A stretch of DNA of 64,000 nt from Platynereis dumerilii (Eukaryota > Annelida > Polychaeta > Phyllodocida > Nereididae), in the NCBI GenBank assembly GCA_026936325.1, contig JAPTHN010000002.1, positions 10,912,408 to 10,976,407 on the forward strand, read 5' to 3'. The notes under the pieces are model-generated. The model made no database searches and was not told the origin of the DNA. It saw nothing but the letters and a program-made list of their open reading frames with translations. Positions 32,780-43,931 of the stretch are shown piece by piece. Numbering within the stretch: the stretch's first letter is position 1; each line of letters starts with the position of its first letter. The translations under genes were made by a program, and so were the position numbers.

Positions 32780-33920
32780 GTGCGGCAAATACAACTTTTT
32801 CCTTAGAATCGTTGTCGAGAAAGTAAGATCTACTCTGGGTGGAAGCGTTTTCTACAAGCCTGGTAATGGGTTGGACGGAGACAGACATGAAATGCTCATG
32901 TAGTCCTACATAGCGTTTTTATGGCTTGTGGAAAGGCAGGTAATTGAAGTTTTAAAATCCAATAAGTCACAAATCTTCCACATCCATCATCAGATGTTCG
33001 GGCTCAAGGTCCGTTTAAAACTGTTCAGCTTCCAGTGGTGTTACAGGGAGGTGTTCTCTTACCAGTATGTATAGGCCTGTGTTTGTCAAAATATAAAAAA
33101 ATCGTGAAGGGCTAAATTGAAGACGAATTTATAGGCAGAGGACATACATGTAGCTTTGAGTGCGAGAGTGCTATATGGTCAAATGTAGCCGAGTCAGATC
33201 CATATAATATTATATACCGAAGTTGATTATACAGTCAGAACAACATTCCGCTGCAGAAGCCGTGGCAATACTTGATCAGCACTGGATGTGTATCGTGCCT
33301 GACAATATGTAACAGGTTAGTATAGTTGAGTCTCCTGTAGGTTTTTTTAGCATCACCGCAAAAGGACCTCTCTTACGGACCTCTCCAACTGACACTGACT
33401 GGTACTATCGTCAGCAACTGATATAGATGAAAACGAAATCCAAGGATGGTCGTACAAGCTGCCGGTGAAGAGGCGTCAGCTTGTCCAGATGATGTTCATT
33501 CATATACACAGTTGGATGATATACATACATATATATCCGTATGCCTATATGTAGATGTGGATATCACTGCATTCTATAAAGGGAATCAGAGGCTGGCGGT
33601 ATATGGCGTTGTCTGCGAAGTCACTGACAATGTATTAGACGGCTGCAAAATACAATTCCTTAAACCAGATCTCTACCAGCACGAACATCTTGAACAGCAT
33701 CTCCGTACCACCATGCCGCTACTGCAGCAGCTTTCGCATCAGCAGCAGAGACCAGATAGAAAAGTGATGCGTGTTTCCTGGTCACCTTGCAATCATCACT
33801 TGCCGATCAATACTGGAGCCAGCCTGCCTTGTTTAAAGGCTTTCCTGGCTCCCCAAGGTTTTCCTGAGAACAGCAGCTGCCAGGAGTGTTGCCTCTGCTA
33901 AAATCACAGCACTGTCTGCA
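32780..33920. other. Upstream of Ly6; no gene confirmed
   Basis: The Ly6 promoter should lie here, reading leftwards. A 151-residue frame at 33446-33901 (+) has no recognisable domain and is listed under rejected items. Confidence 0.4.
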
Positions 33921-34195
33921 CTGTCGCTGCAGAGGAAGTGGATAAACTCTGTGTAATGGGGATTGGCATGCATGTTTGCTGCATTGTTTGCCAGTGTTTT
34001 AGGTAATATAACAGATTAAAAGTGAATAAATTAGGAAGATTGGACACGCCTTTGGCTCAAAACTGATTACTTCGCCTGTAATTATCAATAATTCACTGAT
34101 TTAAAAGACAAATATTGTTTCCTTGTGCACTGAGAGATTAAAGTTTCTTAAAGATGATTATGTGTCATCACATGGATTGTTTTGTTACAAGTTGA
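33921..34195. repeat. Direct duplication A, copy 1
   Basis: About 270 bp matching 36530-36795 in the same orientation, including GGCTCAAAACTGATTACTT, AAAAGACAAATATTGTTTCC and TCATCACATGGATTGTTTTG. The copies are about 90% alike by eye. Confidence 0.9.
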
Positions 34196-34689
34196 CCAGA
34201 GTATTCTCCCTGGCAGGACATATTTAAATCTGGACTGCAAGTTGAATACAATCAATGCAAAACATTCCATGTTATAATGTTTTTGATCTATGACCAGCCA
34301 TTTACGTACATGTATATATTTGCTAAAAAAAGATTACTTCATTGGTATTCAACAGTGAATTTCCGAAAAGTCTACTATTCTAGCTGCTCATCAACACAAG
34401 AGGGCTCTGTTGGCAACATATTTTGGGGGGAGAATGTGAGTTATCCACATCAACTGTACAATAAAGTCTTGACGTGACAGAATCCCTATTTCTCGACTGA
34501 AAGTTTCTGACTATTGTGACATAATGTTTGGAATAATCCTCTTTTAAAAGAGGTCAACTTGTGCTTAATTTTTAGAATTTTTAGAATTAAACATAAGGAA
34601 AACTTTGATGAAGAAAGAATAATTTTGATATGTTTTCTGAATAGTTGTATTACCAGCCATATACTGTCCCCAATAACACCAAACCTGCC

Positions 34690-34861
34690 CTGGGAATAAC
34701 CAACTGTGGAGGGACAATAACTCATATTTACCACAAAAGATGTTGCTTACAGTGTCCCCTTGTGTTAATGGCCAGTCTGGAGGGACAATAACTCATATCC
34801 CTTGGGGCCAGTTGAACCATTGGAAGGATGATGAGTGAGGTGCAGGGCTGCAGTCCTTTAT
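34690..34861. repeat. Direct duplication B, copy 1
   Basis: 34748-34861 matches 38338-38455 in the same orientation (CAGTGTCCCCTTGTGTTAAT, GGAGGGACAATAACTCATAT, GAACCATTGGAAGGATGAT). GGAGGGACAATAACTCATAT also occurs once more at 34712, so the first copy has an internal repeat. Confidence 0.85.
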
Positions 34862-34869
34862 TTTTGCAA

Positions 34870-36120
34870 ACAAGTTCAGCTGGGACAATTGCATGTTTAG
34901 ACTAAATTTAAAATGCCACACATAGTTCTTTCTGTTCAAAGAATAGTTGAACCAGTCGACGATTAAACTTTAATAATAATTTTTTTTCTATGTATTTTAA
35001 TCAAGTATAATGGGAAACTTACAAAAGCAGTTTTACTGAATATTAACTCCTCTGGTTCAACCATGGAACAATCACACAAGGAATATCCACAGGAAAAACA
35101 TTAAATTTTAATTGGTGATAAGCTTATCTATCCTGGGCCAAGTTGGCTCAGAACCCCTACAGTGAAGGGCCACTGGGGAATATCCTTTCACCTAAGGGTG
35201 TGTCTGAAACCAGCTGATGGTAACTTTACAAAATTTCAAATCTGCAGCAGAATCAGTTTTAGGATCTTATATATGTCTCTTGATTCAAAGGATCTTGACA
35301 GATTGGACATAGAGCCTGTTAAATCCATGAGATACAGCTTGTCATTATGAACTTTTTCCCAATAAGATATTCTAATTTATAAGGATTTTAAGGCAGTTTC
35401 TGTGATTACAAGGTGCATGCAATTCCTTGTTTTCTCCTTAAAATTACGCATCAAAGCACAAGAGTGTTCAATGTTTTGAAAACGCCATTAGAAAGTCCAG
35501 AACATTTGTGAATGGCATTTTGTTCGAATGTGTTCCTTCTGGTGATTTGAAGTAAGGTCTAAATGCAACAGGAGTGCTGACTGTTGCTTATTTCCTTGCC
35601 ATGAAGTACAATTAGCACTACACTTTATGCTGTGATATTACTACAGAAATTGAAAGGCATAGTGGATCTTTATTAAGTGGTGACTGTCATAATATGATTT
35701 TCATTCTGTGAATAAACTTTATATATAATGACAGAAAGATAAATGTTCTGACAATTATTCTTCCTTAACCAAAACCAGTTATATTTACATGCATTTTTTT
35801 TAAATTTTCAATAATTTTAATAAATGTATAAGCACTGACAATCACAACACAATAAATGAGCCTAAATTGAACTCAAGGTTAAATGAAAGCAAACCGTCTT
35901 TCTTCTAATTAATTAAGTAAAGGTATTTAATTAAGACAATGCACTACAAAGAATATCTCCTAACATTGATTATATATTTTTTCTGATTTTCAACTATATT
36001 GTAACAAAAATAAACTGTAGAATAATATTATGCAGTCCTATAGCCTATATTCAGTTAAGATAAGAGATATCACACATCATAAGCAGAATTTCTCAGACAC
36101 AGGCTTAACTTTTGAAGTTG
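34870..36120. other. AT-rich stretch, nothing recognised
   Basis: No coding frame with family resemblance and no repeat partner in the window. Confidence 0.5.
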
Positions 36121-36124
36121 TGGA

Positions 36125-36545
36125 GTGGATTGTCCTTCAGAGTTATTGGTCCCAGGTTCAACAGGCCCCAAGCGGACCTCCATGGATTGCCTGTCAACCA
36201 GGTGACAGACACTACCAACTAGGCGGCAACCAACCAGGTGACAAACTAATACCAACTAGGCTACACTTCTTGGACAGCCAGGTGACAACCTTTTTTCCAG
36301 ATACCATCTAGGTGACACTTATTTTGGTAGAGATACCAACCAGGTACAGATCACTTGCAATTGTATTCAAGGAGGAAATGCATTGTCATCTAGTTGGTAT
36401 CTCTACCAAAATATGTGCCACCTAGTTGGGAGTGCTGTGTGAATTTGTGTCACCTAGTTGGAACTGTTTGTCACCTAGTTTGTTCTGGTATCTAATTTCC
36501 AAATTTCTTGTCACCTAATTGGAAGTGATCTGTCACTGCGGAAGA
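36125..36545. repeat. Orientation-reversing repeat (CCAACTAGGTGACA)
   Basis: ACCAACTAGGTGACA-like words repeat from about 36170 to 36320 and appear as the reverse complement (TGTCACCTAGTTGGT) from about 36390 to 36530. The centre has exact 20 bp inverted arms at 36321-36340 and 36393-36412. A short open frame through it is a repeat artefact. Confidence 0.88.
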
Positions 36546-36795
36546 AGTGGATCGGCATTGGATAATGGGGATTGGCATGTATGTTTGCCAGTGTTTCAGG
36601 TAATGTAACAGATTCAAAGTAAATAGATAAGGAAGATTGGACAAACCTTTGGCTCAAAACTGATTACTTTTCCTATAATTATCTATAATTCACTGATTTA
36701 AAAGACAAATATTGTTTCCTTGTGCACTGAGAGATTCAAGTTTCTTAAAGATGATTATGTATCATCACATGGATTGTTTTGTGTCAAAAGTTGAT
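36530..36795. repeat. Direct duplication A, copy 2
   Basis: This is the partner of 33921-34195, about 2.6 kb downstream, starting exactly where the orientation-reversing repeat ends. Confidence 0.9.
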
Positions 36796-36799
36796 ACGG

Positions 36800-38120
36800 C
36801 AAGTTTAAGTACGCAGATTTACCAAAATATTAAAATGAAAACAGACAAGTTTGCAGGGCTTAGAATTCTTCCAGAAAGAATTTGAAGATACCTATAGATA
36901 TAATATTAATTATATTATGCTAAGGTTATGTTAGTTAGAGTTTTACATATTGCTGAATATTGAACTCAGTTGATATGTGAGCATTGTAGTAATGCATTCA
37001 AGATATACTATCAGATTATCTATTATTAAATAGTTATTATATATACTGTGTCAGTGTTTTAATGCAATACATTATTGCAAGTATATGTAGCTAGAAAGTT
37101 GCACAAATTTAAAAAAAGGGTAAATACAGTTCTTTGTTCAACCCCTATCCATGTATTGTTTTGGCCCTATTGTTTCACTGTTTAAACAACATTTACCTGG
37201 TGCTAGTTTGCTTATTAGCAAGTTGGGTCACATGTAACAATACTTAATATCTTAAATGTAATAATACACAAACATTGTGATAGGAATATATTGAAAATTC
37301 AGCCTTTTTAAAATTGTGTTCATAGACTAAATAAATAGATAAATTAATTAATTGACAGGCAGATATGCCTAATTGCCTATGGCATGTATGTAATACATTG
37401 TATGGAGATATAATAAAGATAGACTGACTGATTGATTGCTACATTTGCATGATTGACGGATGGAATGATTGATTGCATGATTGATGGACTGATTGATTGC
37501 ATGATTGATGGACAATTGTTGCGTGATTGATGGCTACACTGATGGATTACTTTATAGATTTGTTGGTTTATTAATTTGTGCTTACTACAACAATTAAGGA
37601 GGGGTGATCATATAATCAACACTTTGATGAATACAATTAACTTACTTTAATGCCATAACCTGTTTCCATTGCGAAAAAAAAGTGAATTTGAAATATAGAC
37701 TTAACATTTTTACACGGAAGTAATATCACAATAATTATTGATAATACAAAACAGCAGAACAGTTATTAGGCCTACTTCAGCAAAGCTTAGATTCTCTGGG
37801 TGACACTCGGTTTTCAAAAAATTGCACATAAATTTTGTTATTTTACCAGACCTGTTTGGTTTGGGAGAAACAAGTTAAAAATATTTTACTTTTTTGCGGC
37901 CACCTCCTTAATTGCTTTGTGGAGTAAATAAATTGAATGAATAAACATACATAAATGCATGGGTCTATCTCTGTGATAAATTGTACAAGAAATAGAATAA
38001 GTTAATTTGGAAACAAATTAAGATATATGGTCATTTAAAAGACAGTAAAAAATCTAAGTAAATAAAATTTAATCAACCCAGTGTTCAAACAACTGATCCT
38101 GAAAGAATGAACACAAGTTT
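36800..38120. other. AT-rich stretch, nothing recognised
   Basis: Only short low-complexity words (TGATTGATTGCATGATTGAT near 37440-37530) are seen; no gene. Confidence 0.5.
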
Positions 38121-38125
38121 TTAAA

Positions 38126-38335
38126 GTGCGGTTCCATTGCGGTTCTCGTGTCATTAATGAAAATCCGCAACTGCACCGCACCGCACCCATTTCATTTGCG
38201 GTGCACTGCAACCGCACCGCTCTTGTTAAGTTCAAAACCGCAACCGCACTGCACCGCAAATTTTCAAACCGCACCGCACTGCACCGCACATTGCACCGCA
38301 ACCCGCGCGGTGCGGTGCTGACCGCGCAGACCTCT
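38126..38335. repeat. Cluster of ACCGCA words
   Basis: In about 210 bp the words ACCGCA and ACCGC occur more than a dozen times, in runs such as GCACCGCACCGCA, with one reverse-oriented stretch (GCGGTGCGGTGC). It ends directly before duplication B copy 2. It may be the inside of a small element; no inverted ends were settled. Confidence 0.75.
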
Positions 38336-38337
38336 AG

Positions 38338-38455
38338 TATACAGTGTCCCCTTGTGTTAATGACCACTCTGGAGGGACAATAACTCATATCCCTTGGGAC
38401 CAGTTGAACCATTGGAAGGATGATAGTTGAGGTTCAGGGCTGCAGTCCTTTAGTA
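38338..38455. repeat. Direct duplication B, copy 2
   Basis: This is the partner of 34748-34861. Copies A and B are in the same order in both places, but here the ACCGCA cluster and other sequence lie between them. Confidence 0.85.
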
Positions 38456-38459
38456 ATTT

Positions 38460-39370
38460 ATTTATTTTTTCGACAAGTCACCAAAAATAGCATCATTGCA
38501 GGATTAGATAGACATAATGTTGAATGTCACACACTTTGACCTCAGCCATCATATGGATTCCACCAACTTGTTTTTGCTTAGTTTTGACAGATCTGGCCCT
38601 TCGTCATTGGAAGTCACTTGCACCTGGTTCAGACCAGTTGGCTGAACGTCCCTCATATACACAGAGTCTCAATTGAAGTGTTTCCTATCATGACACACCA
38701 TTTCCTTGCAAACAAGAGCAGATATGATGTAGCGGCAAGGTTTCCATTCTGCACCACCAGACACAACTTTTCGCCATACGCCCTGTGAATCATGTACCAG
38801 GAATCTAGGATATATTGCCTCAGATAGAATTTACAGGAAAATCCAAATTATTCCAGCATTTTGATCAAGACTGTACAACAGTTCATTGAGACACTGTTCT
38901 GCCATGTCTTTCCTCTGACAACATCATAATTCAATCAAGGTTTTATTAGATGATATGGTAGACCATTTCCTCTCTTTGTAGATTTTTTTTAGTTCCCAGA
39001 ATCAGTTTAATGTCGTTTTTATTTATTTATCACATTTTTCCTGATAAAAAAGGAATATCTCCAGTTTCTCCATACAATTGCGAGCTCTCCTCAATGAAAA
39101 CCATTGATATGGGTATTCAAATTAAAGCTCTTTTTCTAACACATCTAACAGAAATCACTTAGATAAAAATTTACTGTACTATTTATAACCGCATGCCGCT
39201 AAAATATTACCTATTTCTAAAATTTGAAAGCTGTGGTGCCATCCTTAGGCACTAGAATTTTTCCAGAAAATTTTCAGGGCTTCTTTTACTGACGTAGGCG
39301 AACAATACTAGAAAAGTGCATGAGGTTTCTGAAGATATAGGGGCAGACGATACACTCTTGTCATCAGTGT
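38460..39370. other. Nothing recognised
   Basis: No gene, RNA or repeat partner was found. Confidence 0.45.
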
Positions 39371-39374
39371 TTGA

Positions 39375-39571
39375 CTGTTTGTGTTGGGCAAGCAAAAGAT
39401 CCCCCACACCGGATAAGTGTGTAACAATTTACATGTTCAGGACTTCTGCTCTATCTCTCTCATCAATCAGAACTGGGCTTAGAGGGCTGCACTTGCATCA
39501 TATATCTATCTATCTATCTAGCTATCTATATATCTATCTAGCTATCTATCTATCTATCTGCTTATCTATCC

Positions 39572-39627
<56 letters not shown>

Positions 39628-39882
39628 GTCTGTCTGTCTAGCTGTCTAGCTGTCTGTCTGTCTGTCTGTCTGTCTAGCTGTCTAGCTGTCTAGCTGTCTA
39701 GCTGTCTAGCTATCTAGCTGTCTAGCTGTCTAGCTGTCTAGCTATCTAGCTGTCTAGCTATCTAGCTGTCTAGCTATCTAGCTGTCTAGCTATCTAGCTG
39801 TCTGTCTATCTAGCTGTCTGTCTATCTAGCTGTCTATCTAGCTGTCTATCTGTCTATCTAGCTGTCTATCTATCTCAACTGG
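39375..39882 (+). mobile_element. SINE 3' part with a long compound tetranucleotide tail
   Basis: GTTGGGCAAGCAAAAGATCC and AGAACTGGGCTTAGAGGGCT mark the 3' half of the SINE family of 20748-21074. Its tail is greatly expanded (about 39510-39880), first TATC, then CTGTCTGTC, then a higher-order pattern of CTGTCTAGCTATCTAG units. The open frame through it is an artefact. Confidence 0.85.
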
Positions 39883-39920
39883 TCTGTAATCTCCTTGTTC
39901 TTATAAATGATCGAGTAGCG

Positions 39921-40100
39921 TAGAACAGGGTAAAGTTGGCAAGCCGGGGGAAAGTTATCCCACTTAATGGCAGAAAAGCCAACTTCTTCTTTTGGAAATT
40001 TACCACCTGTGTCAGCGAGAATAGTTGCCATTTCTGTCATTAAGTGGGTTAAAATAGATGGCCAACTTTTCTCCGGCTTGCCTACTTTACCCCGTTTTAC
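39921..40100. mobile_element. Hairpin-shaped MITE
   Basis: The left arm has GGTAAAGTTGGCAAGCCGG and CCACTTAATG, and the right arm has their inverses (CCGGCTTGCCTACTTTACC, CATTAAGTGG) in mirror order. At about 180 bp almost the whole repeat is arm. Confidence 0.8.
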
Positions 40101-40854
40101 AGTAGGTTTGTCATATTCCCTTTCCATTCCTGGTTTCTATTGTATGTAGTGTATATTCTCATAGGAAATTGAACACAAGATGGAGTGTCAGTGCATGCAA
40201 GTCAACCTGGGGAGCCATCTACAGTGCAGCTTTCTGTCTGGTAAGTTTGCACTCCCTGCAGAAACAGCAGGAGCCTGGTTTTTCTTTGCTATCCTTTGGG
40301 AAAGAACGTAGCAAGTCAGGTGTTTGTTCTGTGTGAGGTCACAGATGTATTCAGCCAATGATGGCAAAGAGTCAGTGGGCATCACACCATTGAGGACTAC
40401 AGAAAGAGTACACATACCGCATCATATATAGCTATTGTATAGGCCTACATTTCTCAGCTCTCTAAGTGTTTGAATAATCAGTTTGTTAGTCCCAACAGTT
40501 CTTTTGATGAACACAATGTATAATCACCTTGTGTGACAGAGTTAGCCTCATTAGAATTACTAATTAATATCAACGACCATCATCCCATGTCACACAACCA
40601 TACAGTGCCGTTTGTAAATAAGTGAAACACATGAAATAGTGCCATTGCATCAATAATAAACATCCTCAGCCGAATTGCTAGTGGAAGCATGAATTCTCAT
40701 CCGATGAGAAGAAAACATATTGGGTCATAAAGGCCGATATGTGAGTCATGTGGGATAACCATGGCAGCCATTTTTTCTCTTCTGTAGTCAGAATTAGGTA
40801 TTGGTCCAAGTCTTCGATAAGTAAGTGAGACACAGGCCTAATGTTATTTCATAG

Positions 40855-41150
40855 GGAAAGATAGATAGACAGATAGATGGATATATAGATAGATACATAG
40901 CTACATAGATAAATACATAGATAAATACATAGGTAGATAGATAGAAGATACAATAGATAAGACCCAGTTCTGGGTACTCATGAGGGTTCATTTATAAGGC
41001 AGAGAGAGAGGGAGTCCCAACATGTTACAAATTTACCCCGCAAGAGGGATTTTTTCATTTGCCCAGCACAGACACTGATGCAAGGGACAGCCAATTTAAC
41101 ATTTCATCCGAACGACATAAAGCAGGAATTTTTCTCATGCAGCTCCATTG
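40855..41150 (-). mobile_element. SINE copy, reverse strand, with GATA tail
   Basis: On the - strand it reads from a GTCGTTCGGATGAAAT-like segment through CTGGGCAAATGAAAAAATCC and AGAACTGGGTCTTATC to a tail that appears as (GATA)n on the + strand at 40860-40950. It is the same family as 20748-21074, without the tRNA head. Confidence 0.8.
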
Positions 41151-41444
41151 AAAATTTTGAGTTTGACTGCCCCTTCTAAAAGAACGCAAAAGAAGGACTG
41201 CAATCTCGAAAATTCAGAATGAGTTTACTTGATAGCATGACAAAGGTGCCTTAACTGAGGTTGTAAAAAATTGTAATATACTCTGGGGACAAATAACAGC
41301 TCTTCGAAACAGTTAACTACAGTAACAAACAGGATTCAGACTGGCCTCTAACAGTTTGGACTGGTCCAAACATGTTTGTGAAATCGGTCCTACATCATTA
41401 ATTTTGCTAATTCAGGATCACATTGTAGACCTACACCACAGCCA

Positions 41445-41522
41445 ATTAGATGGCCCAGCAGTATGAGGTTACATACCAATTTCCTAGATTTTTCATATTC
41501 TACATACTTTCTGGAGGGATGT
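41445..41522. repeat. Third copy of the CAGCCAAT...CTACATACTTT repeat
   Basis: It shares CAGCCAAT, TAGATTTTT and ATTCTACATACTTTCTGGA with 21290-21385. Confidence 0.55.
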
Positions 41523-41796
41523 AAAAGGCTTCATGGTATATAATGAACCTAATGGATAATTTGGCAAACATTGTAGAGTGTCTTCCAGCTTTTTCTGGGC
41601 TTTCACACGGAGTAACAACATTACAATTCTTTGTAACACCAAATGTTGCACCAAATATGTCAAGCGGTAAACTAAGAATTATCATCCTCAGGCAAATGAC
41701 TTGTCTCGCATTGAAAATACATTGGTTCCATTTTATGCGTTGTTATGGAATTTTGAGATTTTCTTCAGAGTATTTATTATCTGTCCAATAACTATG

Positions 41797-42753
41797 TAGG
41801 GGAGGCGGGGGTCAGAAGTCACAAAATTCAGAAAAAGCCCCAGAACAGAGCAGGTGTTTGTTAGATCTGAATGACCTTTGGCACAATTATGCAGTATTTA
41901 GTTGACTATGGTTGTATCACATGATAGCTGCTGTGTTGTAAATAGGCTTTAGTCAGTTCACAATTATTTAAGGCAAAGTCCGCTGTGACTTTTTACCCCA
42001 TGTCAGGGTCAAGAAGCCACAACCATGGGGTAACAAGTCACATGCAATTGTTGTGAACATACTAGACTATATGAGGTAATATGCAGACCTAGACTTGATA
42101 GTCATCCTTGTGCATGAAATTTATAGTGAGCCTTCAAACGCTATCGGCATGCAATGACAATGCACCATCAGCAAAGCCGGCATCAGAAATTGTTTGCGAA
42201 ATGAAATTTTGCTGCCATGCTTTCTCATCAGTATTATTCATGATGGATGATGATAAGATTGTAAGCTAAAAGCTTCTAGTGTGGAATATTTTACTTTCCT
42301 TAGCACAGAATACTAACTTCCCGGTACCCTATGGTAAAATATCACAGTGCTGGGGTGAAATGTCACAGTGTGACATTTCACCCCTCAGCTGTTTTTTTAA
42401 ATTCAACACATGATCCTGACAACTTGGTGGCCAAATGGCCAAAAATGGGTTCACAGCATGAAAGACAATTATCCAAAAGACCTTGAAACACTGGCACAAC
42501 TTCCTATGTCAAAGTGACCAGACATCAATAGAGAAAGTTCAGAATCGATAAAACCTGTTTGGGACACCAAAAATGCATGAGGTGGGCAAAAACCCACTTT
42601 GCACAATGAGTATAGTTTTCATATTCCCTGCAGACCTTCTTCTCATAAAAGTGTCCCAAATTATGATTTAAGCTTGAGAATTAGGTCACTGCAAGTTGGT
42701 CAAAAAGGCCTGTGACTTTTTACCCCTGTGACTTTTCACCCCCTCTTCCCCTA
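41797..42753. mobile_element. ~960 bp TIR element with GTGACTTTTTACCCC words
   Basis: The left end TAGGGGAGGCGGGGGTCAGA and the right end CACCCCCTCTTCCCCTA are inverted copies. Inside, TGTGACTTTTTACCCC and its inverse recur, and GTGACATTTCACCCC forms a central inverted repeat near 42340-42385. No coding frame is seen, so it is non-autonomous. Confidence 0.75.
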
Positions 42754-42759
42754 TCCTTA

Positions 42760-43930
42760 AATTTATTTCCTTGGACCGACAGCATGACGTCATGCTGGTT
42801 CAGGACAGCTATTGGTCTGGCAGCTCTGTGTGATGTGCAGCTGAAGAGCATGACAACATGCTGACAAGCAAATAAAATTGGCTCGTAACAGCAAACAGTT
42901 AAAGCAAATCCCTAACAGTTTCATGTCACTGGAATTCTGTTGGTTTTTGTTATATTACATGCTTTTTGTAGAAGATAATCAACAGATGCTCATGCTTAGC
43001 TACAGGGAGGGGTGGCGTTTTATTAAATGGTGAGAGTCATTATTTATTTTGAGTGTGTGACAAAATTATTCACTTTGAACAACACCCAGTTAAGTTATAC
43101 CCCAACCAGAATAATTTATGTCAAGATTTCCCTGAATTTTATTATGATTTCACCCAAACTAGCCAAGAAATTATTCTTTAAAAAAAACACAAAAAAACCA
43201 CCAAGCCTAATCCTCCCTGGGGATCTGATAGCTGCTCCTTTGTTGCACTGAGTAGGCCTATATTCCACTAATATTTTAGGATGTTGCCCACTTGATATAA
43301 AACATTAAGTTGTACAATGAAGCTAATAATTTCCCTTCAAGAAAAAACTCCCAAGCCCACCATGAATATCTACTGGTCGCCCCTTAGGACTGGAAATTAT
43401 ACTTATCCTTGACTTTCTTTCTTTAACCACGGAAGCGATTGACCATAACTAAGATTGAAACCTTGAAGAAGTTTTGATAGATTTAACAGCCAGGTCAAGG
43501 GTACTTCAAATCCTCAAAATTCCAATCACTGAATGAAGTCAGTAATCTATTGATGTTCTGTCAAAATCAGCTGCAAAAAGGGGCTTAAACAAATCTCTCA
43601 TTAACTGTCTTGTTCCTAATTAAATAACTTACCTTGATCCACACGATCAATAAACCAATACTGATCCTGATTCCGGGGACCTAATTGATGGCTTGCAGCA
43701 TGGCCATGAAAATAATTAGTCCTGGCCATCATTCACATTGACAACACTAAGAAAACAGACCATTAATTGCAACAACGATGGATGCAGAATTTATTTGATA
43801 AAAGCCGCGTCTGAGAGTCTTGGGTAAGATATTTCATTGGATATGCAGTTCACTGCCTACAAGTTTTAAAGACGAAAGTACCCGGTTAAGAGAGAAGTAT
43901 CTATGTCGATGAACTTGCTGTCTTTTTTCT
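42760..43930. other. Nothing recognised
   Basis: No gene or repeat with a partner in this window. Confidence 0.45.
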
Positions 43931-43931
43931 A

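Noticed and set aside
33446-33901. 151-residue frame on the + strand
   Set aside because: No recognisable domain, unconvincing composition and no clear splice partners; it may be chance or an exon of an unknown gene.
40160-40420. Possible exon of another cysteine-rich protein on either strand
   Set aside because: A donor-like GTAAGTTT occurs on the + strand and a short frame on the - strand, but no LU-domain signature or partner exon was found.
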